DNA of 64,000 nucleotides from Achromobacter pestifer (GCF_013267355.1 NZ_CP053985.1:2852001-2916000); one strand, 5' to 3'. Counted from the stretch's first letter, positions 1 to 8,706 are shown. The notes: generated from the sequence alone by a model not told the origin. Program-made: numbers and translations.

Positions 1-349
1 GCGGGTGGTGGCGCTGGCCGTGACCATGCCCTTGCTGGTGCTGTGGACGGATGCCATGGCGCTGCTGGGCGGCATGCTTGCCGCGCAGATGCAGCTGGGC
101 GTGTCGGCGCAATGGTTCCTGCAGTCGCTGCCGGACGCGATTTCGCTGACCAATTACTGGATCGGCATCCTGAAGGGCGTGACCTTCGGCATGCTGATCG
201 CGCTGATCGCCTGCCATTTCGGCCTGCGCATCCAGCCCAACACGGAAAGCCTGGGACGCGGCACCACCACGTCCGTGGTCACTGCCATCACTGGCGTGAT
301 CCTGCTGGATGCGCTCTACGCCGTGATCTTCAGCTCGGTGGGCATCTGA
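1..349 (+). CDS. MlaE/YrbE-family ABC permease, 3' part only
   Basis: This is the C-terminal part of an inner-membrane permease; the 5' end lies before the window and the reading frame is open from base 2. About 115 residues are visible, with three or four hydrophobic segments and the late MlaE-like pattern of a loop around NYWIGILKGVTFG followed by a cytoplasmic stretch (CHFGLRIQPN). The family forms the membrane core of phospholipid or MCE-type transporters between inner and outer membrane. Its stop overlaps the ATG of the ATPase gene (ATGA), and the next genes encode an ATPase, an MCE protein and a lipoprotein, which is the standard set. The substrate cannot be read from the sequence. Confidence 0.88.
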   Translation, partial: RVVALAVTMPLLVLWTDAMALLGGMLAAQMQLGVSAQWFLQSLPDAISLTNYWIGILKGVTFGMLIALIACHFGLRIQPNTESLGRGTTTSVVTAITGVILLDALYAVIFSSVGI

Positions 350-1188
350 TGAACAGCGCCACCCAGCACAAGTTGTTCGCCGAGGACGGCGTCACGGTAG
401 AGCCCGTCATCACGGTGCGCGGGCTGCGCACGGCATTCGGCGACCACGTGGTGCATGACAATCTGGACCTGACCGTCTTCCCAGGCGAGATCCTGGTGCT
501 GGTGGGCGGCTCGGGCACGGGCAAGACGGTGCTGCTGCGGCAGATCATCGGGCTGGACCGGCCGGCCGCGGGCACGGTGCGGGTGCTGGGCCATGCGCTG
601 TTCGAACTGACGGCGGCCGAACGCCGGCGGCTGTCCTATCGCTGGGGCATGCTGTTCCAGGCGGGGGCGTTGTTTTCCGCGCTGTCGGTGTTCGACAATG
701 TGGCCTTGCCGCTGCGCGAACTGCGTACGGTGCCGGAAGACCTGGTGCGCGATGTCGTCATGTGCCGGCTGGCGATGGTGGGCCTGTCGGCGCGCGACGC
801 CGATAAACGGCCCTCGGACCTGTCCGGCGGCATGGTCAAGCGCGTGGCGCTGGCGCGCGCGCTGTCGTTGGACCCGGAGCTGTTGTTCCTGGATGAGCCG
901 ACGGCGGGCCTGGACCCGCTGCGCTCCGACGAATTCGTGGATCTGGTGCGCAGCCTGCACCGGCAATTGGGATTTACCGTCGTCATGGTGACGCACGACT
1001 TGGACACGCTGCTGGCGTTGGCCACGCGCGTTGCCGTGCTGGCGGACAAACGGGTGATCGTGTGCGACACGGTGCCGGAAGTACTGAAGGTCGATCACCC
1101 GTTCATTCACACGTTCTTCCTGGGCGAGCGCGGCCTGCGCGCGCTGGGAGATCTGGCGCCGAAGGGATTGCATCATGGAAAACCGTAG
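349..1188 (+). CDS. ABC transporter ATP-binding protein, MlaF-like
   Basis: This 279-aa protein is the ATPase of the MCE-type lipid transporter. Walker A GGSGTGKT is at residues 53-60, the signature LSGG lies in DLSGGMVKRVALARAL, and Walker B plus the catalytic Glu are in LLFLDEPTAGLDP, followed by the switch His in VTHD. The ATG at 349 is chosen because it overlaps the permease stop; a longer upstream reading in this frame would run through the permease gene. The protein ends inside the start of the MCE gene (14-bp overlap), so the two are translationally coupled. Family membership is clear. The exact assignment as Mla or as a paralogous system is an inference. Confidence 0.93.
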   Translation: MNSATQHKLFAEDGVTVEPVITVRGLRTAFGDHVVHDNLDLTVFPGEILVLVGGSGTGKTVLLRQIIGLDRPAAGTVRVLGHALFELTAAERRRLSYRWGMLFQAGALFSALSVFDNVALPLRELRTVPEDLVRDVVMCRLAMVGLSARDADKRPSDLSGGMVKRVALARALSLDPELLFLDEPTAGLDPLRSDEFVDLVRSLHRQLGFTVVMVTHDLDTLLALATRVAVLADKRVIVCDTVPEVLKVDHPFIHTFFLGERGLRALGDLAPKGLHHGKP

Positions 1189-2131
1189 TCATGCGCTCAT
1201 GGCCGGCATCTTCACGCTGGCCTTGCTGGCCGCAGCCGCGCTGGTGGCCATCTGGATCGGACGCGACCGGACTCAGCTGCAGCCATACGAAATCATCTCC
1301 GCCACGGCGGTCAGCGGCCTGAATCCGCAGTCCACGGTGCGCTACCAGGGCGTGCCGGTGGGCAAGGTGCAGTCGCTGGCCCTGAACCCGGACAAGCCCG
1401 GGCAGGTGCGCATCCGCATCGGCGTGGCGCCGAACACGCCGATCACGGAGTCCACCTGGGCCGAACTGGGCGTGCAGGGCGTGACCGGCATTTCCAACGT
1501 GGAGTTGCGCGACGACGGCACGTCGATGAAGCGGCTGGCGTCGTCGGCCGCCCATCCGGCCGCCATTCCGCTGCGCCCTGGTTTTCTCGACCGCATCGAA
1601 CAGCGCGGCGGCAAGCTGATTTCGAACGTGGAGGAAGTCACCGAGCAACTGCGGCGCGTGCTGAGCGAGCAGAACGTGCAGGCGCTTACGGCCAGCCTGC
1701 AGAACGCCACCGACATCACCCAGTCGCTCAGGGGCGCCAGCCAGGATCTGGCGCCGACGCTGGCCAAGCTCGGTCCCTTGATTGATTCGCTGGACAAGAC
1801 TTCGCGCCAGGCCGACCGCGCCGCGCGGGAAGTCGGCGACCTGGCGGCGCAGGCTCGCCAGTCGCTGGCGCGCCTGAACGCGCCGGACGGTCCCCTGTCC
1901 GCCGCCACCAGCAGCCTCAACGACATCGCCTTGGCCGCCGCGCGGCTGGATGGCGAGACCCTGCCCGCCATCACCAGCATGGCCACCAACGTCAGCGCGG
2001 CCGCGCGCGGCGCCACCGTTACCCTGCGCCGTGTGGACAACACGCCGCAATCGTTCCTGTTCGGCCCGGCGCCCCGCGAGCCCGGGCCCGGCGAGGCCGG
2101 CTTTGCAGGCTTCGGGAGATCGCCCAAATGA
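1175..2131 (+). CDS. MCE/MlaD-domain lipid-transfer protein
   Basis: This 318-aa protein has one N-terminal membrane helix (about residues 9-27), then an MCE domain (about 39-115, with the VRYQGVPVGKV pattern typical of MlaD/PqiB/YebT proteins), then a long helical C-terminal region rich in Ala, Gln and Leu (about 150-300). MCE proteins oligomerise as rings in the periplasm and bind lipids, and the helical tail suggests a tube- or needle-like extension. It is longer than E. coli MlaD (183 aa), closer to the single-MCE-domain type found with PqiC-like lipoproteins. It sits between its ATPase and the lipoprotein gene, overlapping both. Confidence 0.92.
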   Translation: MENRSHALMAGIFTLALLAAAALVAIWIGRDRTQLQPYEIISATAVSGLNPQSTVRYQGVPVGKVQSLALNPDKPGQVRIRIGVAPNTPITESTWAELGVQGVTGISNVELRDDGTSMKRLASSAAHPAAIPLRPGFLDRIEQRGGKLISNVEEVTEQLRRVLSEQNVQALTASLQNATDITQSLRGASQDLAPTLAKLGPLIDSLDKTSRQADRAAREVGDLAAQARQSLARLNAPDGPLSAATSSLNDIALAAARLDGETLPAITSMATNVSAAARGATVTLRRVDNTPQSFLFGPAPREPGPGEAGFAGFGRSPK

Positions 2132-2730
2132 TGAAGATGCGTAGTGCCGTCCTACTCCTGACGCTGGCCCTGGCCGGCTGCGGCATCGGCCGCGTGGCCG
2201 CTCCGCCCTCGGTGTTCGACCTGGGCCTGGACTCCCGTGCGGCGCCGGCCTTGCCCGCGCGCGAGACGATCGCGCTGGTCTTTCAGGCCGTGCCCAGCCT
2301 GTCCGATACCGGCGTGATCTGGCGCGTGGGCGACAGCGCCGCGCCCAAGGCCTATGCCAGCTACCGCTGGGCCTCGCCGCCGGCCGACCTGGTGCGTCAG
2401 CGCCTCACGGAACGCCTGTCGCGCCAGGGGCCGGTGCTGGACGAGCGCGTTACCCTGCAGACGCCGCAGCTGCAGGTGTCCTTGTCCCAATTCGAGCAGG
2501 TATTCGCGGCCGACGGCCAATCCAGCGAAGGCCGCGTGTTGCTGCAGGCGGTGCTGCTCAGCGGCCGCAGCGTGCTGGGTCAGACCCGCATCGAGGCACG
2601 CGCGCCTGCGCCCACGCAGGACGCGCAAGGCGGGGTGGCGGCGTTGCGCCAGGCCACCGACGATGCTGCCGACCAACTGGCGCAGTGGCTCGCCACGACG
2701 CTGAAACCCGCCTCCAGGGCGGGCGGTTAA
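2128..2730 (+). CDS. ABC-type transport auxiliary lipoprotein, PqiC/YmbA-like
   Basis: This 200-aa protein has a lipoprotein signal peptide with lipobox LALAGC, so the mature protein should start at Cys near residue 18 and be anchored in the outer membrane. The rest matches the PqiC/YmbA type (FDLG early, LVFQAVPSL, then SQFEQVF). These lipoproteins accompany MCE transporters and are thought to receive the MCE tube at the outer membrane. The ATG at 2128 overlaps the MCE stop (2129-2131); a second in-frame ATG follows immediately at 2131. It closes the operon. Confidence 0.88.
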   Translation: MMKMRSAVLLLTLALAGCGIGRVAAPPSVFDLGLDSRAAPALPARETIALVFQAVPSLSDTGVIWRVGDSAAPKAYASYRWASPPADLVRQRLTERLSRQGPVLDERVTLQTPQLQVSLSQFEQVFAADGQSSEGRVLLQAVLLSGRSVLGQTRIEARAPAPTQDAQGGVAALRQATDDAADQLAQWLATTLKPASRAGG

Positions 2731-2763
2731 GATCGCTGTTTTTCCCGCATCCTGAGTTCCTCC

Positions 2764-3417
2764 ATGTCCGCACGCACTGAAACCCACGCATTCACTGGAG
2801 CCGCCGGCCGCATCGATTGCGCCGTGGACTGGCCGGCGGGCACGCCGCGAGGCTGGGCGCTGGTCCTGCATCCGCATCCGCTGCAGGGCGGTGCGCGCGA
2901 GAACAAGGTGGTCACGACCCTGTCGCGCGCCTGCGTGCAGCACGGCCTGGTCGCGGTGCGGCCCAATTTCCGCGGCGTCGGGCAGTCCGAGGGCGCGTTC
3001 GACAAATCCGTGGGCGAAACCCAGGACATGCTGGCGGTCGTCGCGCAGATGCGCGAATTGCATCCGGAACTGGCCCAGGCGCCGTGGGTGCTGGCCGGTT
3101 TTTCTTTCGGCACCGCTGTCGCGGCGCAGACCTATGCCGCGCTGGCGGAGCAGGGCGACACGGTGCTGCCGTCCGCCCTGATGCTGATGGGCCCGGCCGT
3201 GAACCGCTTCCAGTCGCACGAAGTGCAGGTGCCGGACGACACCTTGCTGGTGCACGGCGAGGAGGACGAAGTCGTGCCGCTGTCCGAGGCCATGGACTGG
3301 GCGCGCCCGCGTTCCATTCCCGTGGTGGTGGTGCCGGGCGCATCGCACTTCTTCCACGGCAAGCTGTTGGTGCTGCGCCAATTGGTGCAGGCGCGGCTGA
3401 AGGTGGCGCTGGATTGA
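2764..3417 (+). CDS. alpha/beta hydrolase (CocE/dienelactone-hydrolase-like)
   Basis: This 217-aa cytoplasmic protein has the alpha/beta-hydrolase fold: an HPHP oxyanion motif after strand 3 (LVLHPHPLQGG), a nucleophile elbow GFSFG with Ser114, an acidic residue in LLVHGEEDEVVPL, and the catalytic His in GASHFFHG near the end. It belongs to the compact family of small conserved hydrolases annotated as alpha/beta hydrolase in proteobacteria. The substrate is unknown. The gene is 33 bp after the lipoprotein gene and may be read through from it, but a functional link is not evident. Confidence 0.85.
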   Translation: MSARTETHAFTGAAGRIDCAVDWPAGTPRGWALVLHPHPLQGGARENKVVTTLSRACVQHGLVAVRPNFRGVGQSEGAFDKSVGETQDMLAVVAQMRELHPELAQAPWVLAGFSFGTAVAAQTYAALAEQGDTVLPSALMLMGPAVNRFQSHEVQVPDDTLLVHGEEDEVVPLSEAMDWARPRSIPVVVVPGASHFFHGKLLVLRQLVQARLKVALD

Positions 3418-3423
3418 AACGGG

Positions 3424-3443
3424 GGCGCCGCTTGCGCGGCGCC
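3424..3443. terminator. GC-rich hairpin between convergent genes
   Basis: A perfect 8-bp inverted repeat with a four-base loop lies between the convergent hydrolase and HD-domain genes. There is no long T run on either side, so termination activity is plausible but not certain. Confidence 0.5.
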
Positions 3444-3450
3444 AGCGGCT

Positions 3451-4092
3451 TCAGCCCGGCCAGCGCGAACCGCGGATGACGCTGCAAAAGTTGCCGGGCC
3501 TGAACGCCGGCTCCTTGTCGGCGATGACATCGGCCTTGACGTTGCCGAAGGTCGTCTGCGGCTTGTGCTTGATGCCGTCGTAGAACGCCTGGATGATTTC
3601 TTCCTTGAAGCCCGGGCCGCGCGGATGTGCCGCCACCACGGCTTCGCGCTGGGCGTCGCCATAGTCGCCATAGGTCAAGCCCAACACGTCCATCTCCACG
3701 CCTGCTGTCACCAGCGCAACGACCGGATGCATGAATTCCGGAATGCCTGGCGTGGTGTGGAGCGCGATGGCGGTCCACACCAGATCGATGTCCTGTTGGG
3801 AAATCCCGCGGCTTTTCAGGAAATCGCGCGCCGCGTTGGCGCCGTCCACTTCGAAGCGGCAGCAGTCGCTGCTGTGCCGATGCGTCAGGCCCATGTCGTG
3901 GAACATGCAGCCGCAATAGAGCAGCTCCGGGTCGAACTTCAGTCCGCGCTGCTTGCCGGCAAGCGCACCGAAGTAGTAGACCCGGCTGGAGTGGTGAAAC
4001 AGCAGCGGCGTGGCGGTGTCGCGCACCAGCTCCGTGATTTCACGGGCGAGCTTGCTGTCGGGGATTTGAATGCCGTCGATGACAGGGTTCAT
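3451..4092 (-). CDS. HD-domain protein, cyanamide-hydratase-like family
   Basis: This 213-aa protein belongs to the HD metal-dependent superfamily. Metal ligands are visible as His in LLFHHSSRVYYFGAL, the HD pair in CMFHDMGL, and a later His in AIALHTTPG. The HHSSRVYYFG segment and overall layout resemble the cyanamide-hydratase (Ddi2/Cah) type of HD protein rather than RelA/SpoT or HD-GYP proteins. The reaction may therefore be a hydration or hydrolysis of a small molecule, which is an inference. It is transcribed divergently from a GlxA-type regulator 135 bp away, a typical target-regulator arrangement. Confidence 0.8.
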   Translation of the reverse strand: MNPVIDGIQIPDSKLAREITELVRDTATPLLFHHSSRVYYFGALAGKQRGLKFDPELLYCGCMFHDMGLTHRHSSDCCRFEVDGANAARDFLKSRGISQQDIDLVWTAIALHTTPGIPEFMHPVVALVTAGVEMDVLGLTYGDYGDAQREAVVAAHPRGPGFKEEIIQAFYDGIKHKPQTTFGNVKADVIADKEPAFRPGNFCSVIRGSRWPG

Positions 4093-4227
4093 GGCGGGAG
4101 TCCTTGCAGGTGGGGGGAGGGGTTCGAGAAATTCTCCCGCCGCACTAGAATGGCTTCAATTACCGCAATACGCCAGATTCCGCCAAAATACGCGATTTCC
4201 CGACGCCGGGTGGCCAGGCGCGATTCC

Positions 4228-5193
4228 ATGACCAAGACCATAGCCATTCTTGCGCTGCCCGGCGTCCAGATGCTCGACGTCTCCGGGCCCCTGGACGTGT
4301 TCGCCCAGGCCAATGCCGAACTCGGGCGTGAGCTTTACACGCTGCGCGTGGTGGGCTACGAGGCGGGGCCCATCCGCAGTTCGTCGGGCGCGCGCCTGCT
4401 GCCCGACCTGACGGTTGGCGACCCGGCGCCGCGCCTGGATACCCTGCTTGTCGCAGGCACGCCGCAGGCCGCCAGCGCAATGCTCAGCAGCTCCGCTTTG
4501 CGATGGCTGCGCGCGACGGCCCGGGCCGCCCGGCGCTATGGCTCCGTCTGCACTGGCGCCTTCATGCTGGCCGCGGCCGGCCTCCTGGACGGGCGGCGCG
4601 TGACCACCCATTGGAACGCGGCTGCGCAACTGCGTCTGGCTTATCCCAAGGTGACCGTCGAAGCGGATGCCCTGCATGTGCGCGACGGCAAGGTGCGCAC
4701 CTCCGCCGGCGTCACGGCCGGCCTGGATCTGGCGCTGTCGCTGGTCGAGGAGGACCTGGGCCGGGAGGTGGCCGCCAACGTGGCTGCCCAGCTGGTGATG
4801 TTCTTCAAGCGGCCGGGCGGACAACTGCAGTTCAGCCGCAAGGGACAAGCCGGCCCGGTCGGGCGCTCGGCGCTGCAGGAGGTTCAGCGCTGGGTCGCCG
4901 GCAATCCCGGGCTGCCGCTGTCGGTGGATGCGCTGGCCGAACATGCGGGCCTGAGTCCGCGGCATTTTGCGCGGCTGTTCCACGCCGAGGTCGGCGTCAC
5001 GCCGGCCGCGTGGGTCGAGATGACGCGGATCGCCGCGGCCCGCGCGCTGCTGGAGGCGGGCGTGGCCACGCCCAAGCAGGCGGCCGCGCAATGCGGTTTT
5101 GCCAACGTCGACACCTTGCGCCGCGCCTTCGTCAAGCACGTGGGCGTTTCGCCGGCTGTGTACCGCCGGCATCACGGCGGCGATTCTGATTGA
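4228..5193 (+). CDS. GlxA-family transcriptional regulator (DJ-1/PfpI + AraC)
   Basis: This 321-aa regulator has an N-terminal class-I glutamine-amidotransferase-like (DJ-1/PfpI) domain (about 1-170, with the SVCTGAFMLAAAG nucleophile-elbow region) and a C-terminal AraC/XylS double HTH (about 225-315, ending FVKHVGVSPAVYRR). The Cys of VCTGAF is kept, but regulators of this type usually sense rather than catalyse. The start chosen is MTKTIAILALPGVQ, which begins directly at the first beta strand; an in-frame ATG at 4150 would add 26 residues without domain match. It is divergent from the HD-domain gene, its probable target. Confidence 0.88.
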   Translation: MTKTIAILALPGVQMLDVSGPLDVFAQANAELGRELYTLRVVGYEAGPIRSSSGARLLPDLTVGDPAPRLDTLLVAGTPQAASAMLSSSALRWLRATARAARRYGSVCTGAFMLAAAGLLDGRRVTTHWNAAAQLRLAYPKVTVEADALHVRDGKVRTSAGVTAGLDLALSLVEEDLGREVAANVAAQLVMFFKRPGGQLQFSRKGQAGPVGRSALQEVQRWVAGNPGLPLSVDALAEHAGLSPRHFARLFHAEVGVTPAAWVEMTRIAAARALLEAGVATPKQAAAQCGFANVDTLRRAFVKHVGVSPAVYRRHHGGDSD

Positions 5194-5217
5194 TCCGTTT
5201 GCGCGCCCCGAGGCCGG

Positions 5218-5237
5218 CAGGTTGCATCAGGTTGCAT
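5218..5237. repeat. 10-bp perfect tandem direct repeat
   Basis: The decamer CAGGTTGCAT occurs twice head to tail in the gap between the GlxA-type regulator and the carboxypeptidase gene, about 55 bp before a good -10 element. It could be a binding site for a dimer or a chance duplication. Confidence 0.5.
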
Positions 5238-5289
5238 GTTTTAGTGGCAGGGGAACCCCGGGCGGGCCGGACGGGTCTGATCGACTGCC

Positions 5290-5295
5290 TATAAT
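5290..5295 (+). promoter_or_regulatory. Consensus -10 hexamer upstream of dacA
   Basis: A perfect TATAAT lies 53 bp before the chosen ATG of the carboxypeptidase gene. No convincing TTGACA partner is seen 16-18 bp upstream, where the sequence is GC-rich. Confidence 0.5.
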
Positions 5296-5348
5296 TGTCA
5301 GCCACTTGCCCCGCGCCGGCGGGCGTCATTACTGGACCCACGTTGCCG

Positions 5349-6614
5349 ATGAAGAATTTGCCTTACTCCGCTCACTCCCCCGTTGTCTTCACCCGCCGCC
5401 TGCTGTCAGGCGCGGTGCTGTCAGCCATGCTGGCAGCCTCGATGCCGGTCTGGGCGCAACAGGCTCCCGCCGCGGCGCCCGCCGCAGCTACCGGCGCCGC
5501 GGCTCCGGCTCCGAATGCTTCGGCGGTGGTGCCGGTGGGCGACGTCTCGGCCGTGCCGGCCCCCACGATCGCGGCCAAGGCCTGGATCGTGATGGACGTC
5601 AACAGCGGCCAGACCCTGGCCGCCTCCAACCCGGACATGAAGGTGGAGCCGGCGTCGCTCACCAAGATCATGACGGCCTACGTCGTGTTCAATGCGCTGG
5701 ATGAAAAGCGCCTGACGCTGGAGCAGACCGTGCCGGTGTCCGACCGCGCCTGGCGCACGGGCGGTTCGCGCATGTTCATCGAACCGCGCAAGCCGGTTAC
5801 TGTCGATGAGCTGAACCAGGGCATGATCGTGCAGTCCGGCAACGACGCCTCCGTGGCCCTGGCCGAGGCCGTGGGCGGCAGCGAGGCTTCGTTCGCTTCG
5901 CTGATGAACCAGGAAGCCGAGCGCCTGGGCATGCGCAACACGCATTTCATGAACGCCACGGGCCTGCCCGACCCGCAGCACATGACGTCCACGCGCGACC
6001 TGGCCATCCTGTCGTCGCACCTGATCACCGATCACCCGGACCACTTCCACTACTACAAGCAGAAGAGCTACACCTACAACAAGATCACCCAGCCCAACCG
6101 CAACCGCCTGCTGTGGGCCGACCCGTCGGTGGACGGCATGAAGACCGGCCACACCGATTCGGCCGGCTACTGCCTGGTGTCGACCGCGGTGCGCGGCGAC
6201 CGCCGCATCCTGGTGGTCGTGGTGGGCACGGACAGCGAAGCCACGCGCGCCGAGGAAAGCCTGAAGCTGCTGAACTGGAGCTTCCAGAACTTCGACACCG
6301 TGAAGCTGTTCGACAAGAGCCAGCCCGGCATCGATGCGCGCGTCTGGGAAGGCACGGCTGAAAACGTCAAGCTGGGCCCGCCCAACCCGGTGTCGATCGC
6401 GGTGCCGCGCGGCAAGGCTGGCGACTTGAAGCCGGTGGCGCAACGCACGGATCCGCTGATCGCCCCGCTGGCCAAGGGCCAGCAGGTCGGCACGCTGCAG
6501 TTCACGCTGGACGGCAAGGTGCTGCGCAGCGAACCGCTGGTGGTGCAGGACGCGGTCGAGCGCGCGGGCTTCTTCGGCCGCATGGTCGACACCGTCAAGC
6601 GCTGGTTCGAATAA
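5349..6614 (+). CDS. dacA: D-alanyl-D-alanine carboxypeptidase (PBP5/6 family)
   Basis: This 421-aa periplasmic enzyme removes the terminal D-Ala from peptidoglycan pentapeptides. It has a signal peptide ending near PVWAQ. The three penicillin-binding motifs are present: SxxK as SLTK, SGN in VQSGNDAS and KTG in GMKTGHTDSAG. A PBP5 C-terminal domain follows, and an amphipathic end (GRMVDTVKRWFE) serves as membrane anchor. ATG 5349 is preferred over an in-frame ATG at 5295, which would put 18 unlikely residues before the signal peptide and overlap the promoter. It heads a dacA-dat-DUF493-lipB neighbourhood equivalent to dacA-ybeD-lipB in enterobacteria. Confidence 0.93.
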   Translation: MKNLPYSAHSPVVFTRRLLSGAVLSAMLAASMPVWAQQAPAAAPAAATGAAAPAPNASAVVPVGDVSAVPAPTIAAKAWIVMDVNSGQTLAASNPDMKVEPASLTKIMTAYVVFNALDEKRLTLEQTVPVSDRAWRTGGSRMFIEPRKPVTVDELNQGMIVQSGNDASVALAEAVGGSEASFASLMNQEAERLGMRNTHFMNATGLPDPQHMTSTRDLAILSSHLITDHPDHFHYYKQKSYTYNKITQPNRNRLLWADPSVDGMKTGHTDSAGYCLVSTAVRGDRRILVVVVGTDSEATRAEESLKLLNWSFQNFDTVKLFDKSQPGIDARVWEGTAENVKLGPPNPVSIAVPRGKAGDLKPVAQRTDPLIAPLAKGQQVGTLQFTLDGKVLRSEPLVVQDAVERAGFFGRMVDTVKRWFE

Positions 6615-6656
6615 GCCTGCCGCGCCGCGGGCGCGGCAAGCAGGTGTAAGCTAGCG

Positions 6657-6682
6657 ACGGGCGTTTCGCATGAAACGCCCGT
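6657..6682. terminator. Perfect 11-bp hairpin after dacA
   Basis: An 11-bp perfect stem with a GCAT loop lies 43 bp after the carboxypeptidase stop and 62 bp before the transaminase start. It lacks a T tract, so it may be an attenuator or an mRNA-stabilising hairpin rather than a strong terminator. A second GC-rich hairpin immediately precedes it. Confidence 0.55.
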
Positions 6683-6744
6683 ACTCTATTCACGGGACGG
6701 ACCGGGCGGTTCGTCCCTCTCCATTTCATACTCAGGAGTGCCTC

Positions 6745-7611
6745 ATGATTCCGGGCGTGCCGGGCGAAAGCCAGGTGTATCTCAACGGTGAGTTTTTGCG
6801 CGTGGACGAGGCCAAGGTCTCCGTCCTGGACCGCGGCTTCATTTTCGGCGACGGCATCTACGAAGTCGTCCCCGTGTACCAAGGCAATGCGTTCCGCATG
6901 GCCGAACACCTCAACCGCCTGGACCGCAGCCTGGCCGCCTTGCGGATCGCCCAGCCCTTCGACCGCGCAGGCTGGATCGACCTGATCCAGCAGCTGCTGG
7001 CGCGCACCAAGCTGGAAACCTGCATCGTCTACCTGCAGGTGACGCGCGGCGTGGCCAAGCGCGACCACCAGTTCCCCTCGACGCCCGTGGCGCCGACGGT
7101 CTTCGGCATGATCTCGGCCTGGGCGCCGCCGCCCGCGGCGCAGCGCGAACGCGGCTTGAGCGCCATCAGCATTCCGGACGAACGCTGGCTGCATTGCGAA
7201 ATCAAGTCGGTGTCCTTGCTGGGCAACGTGCTGGCCAAGCAGCAAGCGGTCGATGCGCAGGTCGATGAAGTGGTGCAGTTCCGCGATGGCTACCTGACCG
7301 AAGGCTCGTCCACCAATATCTGGGTGGTGTCCGGCGGCAAGCTGCTGGCGCCGCCCAAGAACAACTTGATCCTGGAAGGCATCCGCTACGGCCTGATGGG
7401 TGAACTGGCCGCCGAGGCCGGCATTCCGTTCGAGTCGCGTCCGATCTCGCGAGAAGAGGTGGAACAGGCCGACGAGCTGATGCTGTCCTCGGCCACCAAG
7501 GAAGTGCTGGCCATCGTGTCGTTGGATGGCAAGCCAGTGGGTACGGGCAAGCCCGGCCCCGTTTTTGCGCAATTGCGGGCGGGTTATGATGCCCGCATCG
7601 CCGCGCTCTAA
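6745..7611 (+). CDS. dat: D-amino-acid transaminase (class IV PLP)
   Basis: This 288-aa enzyme is a fold-type IV PLP transaminase that interconverts D-alanine plus 2-oxoglutarate with pyruvate plus D-glutamate. The PLP Lys is K154 in EIKSVSLLGN. LDRGFIFGDGIYEVVPVY near the N terminus is the typical D-amino-acid variant of the motif, unlike the branched-chain (IlvE) form. The ATG at 6745 follows an AGGAG ribosome site; an in-frame upstream ATG at 6670 lies in the preceding hairpin. Lying beside a D,D-carboxypeptidase, it probably recycles released D-alanine. Confidence 0.9.
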   Translation: MIPGVPGESQVYLNGEFLRVDEAKVSVLDRGFIFGDGIYEVVPVYQGNAFRMAEHLNRLDRSLAALRIAQPFDRAGWIDLIQQLLARTKLETCIVYLQVTRGVAKRDHQFPSTPVAPTVFGMISAWAPPPAAQRERGLSAISIPDERWLHCEIKSVSLLGNVLAKQQAVDAQVDEVVQFRDGYLTEGSSTNIWVVSGGKLLAPPKNNLILEGIRYGLMGELAAEAGIPFESRPISREEVEQADELMLSSATKEVLAIVSLDGKPVGTGKPGPVFAQLRAGYDARIAAL

Positions 7612-7773
7612 GCTTGGCGTCACCGGGCGGCACCCGCGGGGCCGCCCCGGCGGCCTTGCCGGCTGGCGGTTTGCCCCCATATATCCAGGATCTGGCCGCC
7701 CCGTGGCAGACACCCTCGGGTGCAATATCGAGCAGTGGCCGCGCCCTGGGGGGCAACACCTTATAGGCACATC

Positions 7774-8049
7774 ATGCAACAGATCCCGCCCGAAGACTCC
7801 CTCATCGAATATCCCAGCGACTTTCCCATCAAGGTCATGGGCAAGCAGCATCCCGAATTCGCGCAGACGCTGACCGACGTCGTGCTGCAGTTCGACCCTG
7901 AGTTCGACGCCGCCACGGTGGAAATGCGGCCCAGCAAGGGCGGCAACTACATGGGCCTGACCTTCACGGTGCGCGCGACCTCGCGCGAGCAGTTGGACGC
8001 GCTTTACCGCGCCCTGCACGGCCATCCGATGGTGTCCATCGTCCTCTAG
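7774..8049 (+). CDS. DUF493 (YbeD-like) protein
   Basis: This 91-aa protein matches the YbeD/DUF493 family by length and by its pattern: YPSDFPIKVMG near the start, then FTVRATSREQLDALYRALHGHPMVSIVL at the end, giving a small ACT-like alpha/beta fold. The biochemical role is not established. Its position directly before lipB is conserved widely in proteobacteria, hence the proposed link to lipoate metabolism. The ATG at 7774 was chosen because the family begins there; an upstream in-frame ATG at 7720 has no match. Confidence 0.9.
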   Translation: MQQIPPEDSLIEYPSDFPIKVMGKQHPEFAQTLTDVVLQFDPEFDAATVEMRPSKGGNYMGLTFTVRATSREQLDALYRALHGHPMVSIVL

Positions 8050-8067
8050 CGCAAGAGCAAGACAGTT

Positions 8068-8706
8068 GTGATCAAGTGGCTCGCGCGGCCGGCCGACTAC
8101 CTATCGGTCTGGCACGACATGCAGGCGTACACCAATCTGCGCGGCGCCGATACGCCTGACGAGATCTGGCTCTGCGAACACGCGCCCGTCTACACCCTGG
8201 GGCAGGCTGGCCTGCCCCAGCACGTGCTCAACCCTGGCGGCATCCCCATCGTCCATTGCGACCGCGGCGGGCAGGTGACCTACCACGGCCCCGGCCAGGT
8301 CATGGCCTACGCGCTGTTCGACCTGCGCCGCGCCGACATCTACGTCAAGGAATACGTCAATCTGCTGGAAGGCGCGGTCATCGACACGCTGGCGCAGATG
8401 GGCGTGGCTGACGCCTGCCGCAAGCCCGGCGCGCCGGGGGTCTACGTGCCCGACCCGGACGGGGGCGAACTGGCCAAGATCGCCGCGCTGGGCATCAAGA
8501 TCCGCAACGGGCGGGCCTACCACGGCGTATCGCTGAACGTGCAGATGGACCTGGCGCCGTTCCTGGGCATCAATCCCTGCGGTTATGCCGGACTGCGCAC
8601 CGTGGACATGGCGGCCTGTGGCGTGCGCCGCGAGCCCACCGAAACCGGCGAGGCGCTCGCACGCAATCTGGCGCAGGCCTGGGACCGCGCAAGGAACAAG
8701 ATATGA
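8068..8706 (+). CDS. lipB: Octanoyl-[ACP]:protein N-octanoyltransferase
   Basis: This 212-aa enzyme transfers octanoate from acyl carrier protein to lipoyl domains, the first step of lipoate synthesis. It shows the LipB hallmarks: [12 protein letters not shown] (substrate site), the catalytic Lys in AALGIKI, and the catalytic Cys in INPCGYAG. It begins with GTG at 8068, 18 bp after the DUF493 gene. LipA, the next enzyme of the pathway, is 1.7 kb downstream. Its stop overlaps the start of the Sel1-repeat gene (ATGA), so that gene is translationally coupled to it. Confidence 0.95.
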   Translation: MIKWLARPADYLSVWHDMQAYTNLRGADTPDEIWLCEHAPVYTLGQAGLPQHVLNPGGIPIVHCDRGGQVTYHGPGQVMAYALFDLRRADIYVKEYVNLLEGAVIDTLAQMGVADACRKPGAPGVYVPDPDGGELAKIAALGIKIRNGRAYHGVSLNVQMDLAPFLGINPCGYAGLRTVDMAACGVRREPTETGEALARNLAQAWDRARNKI

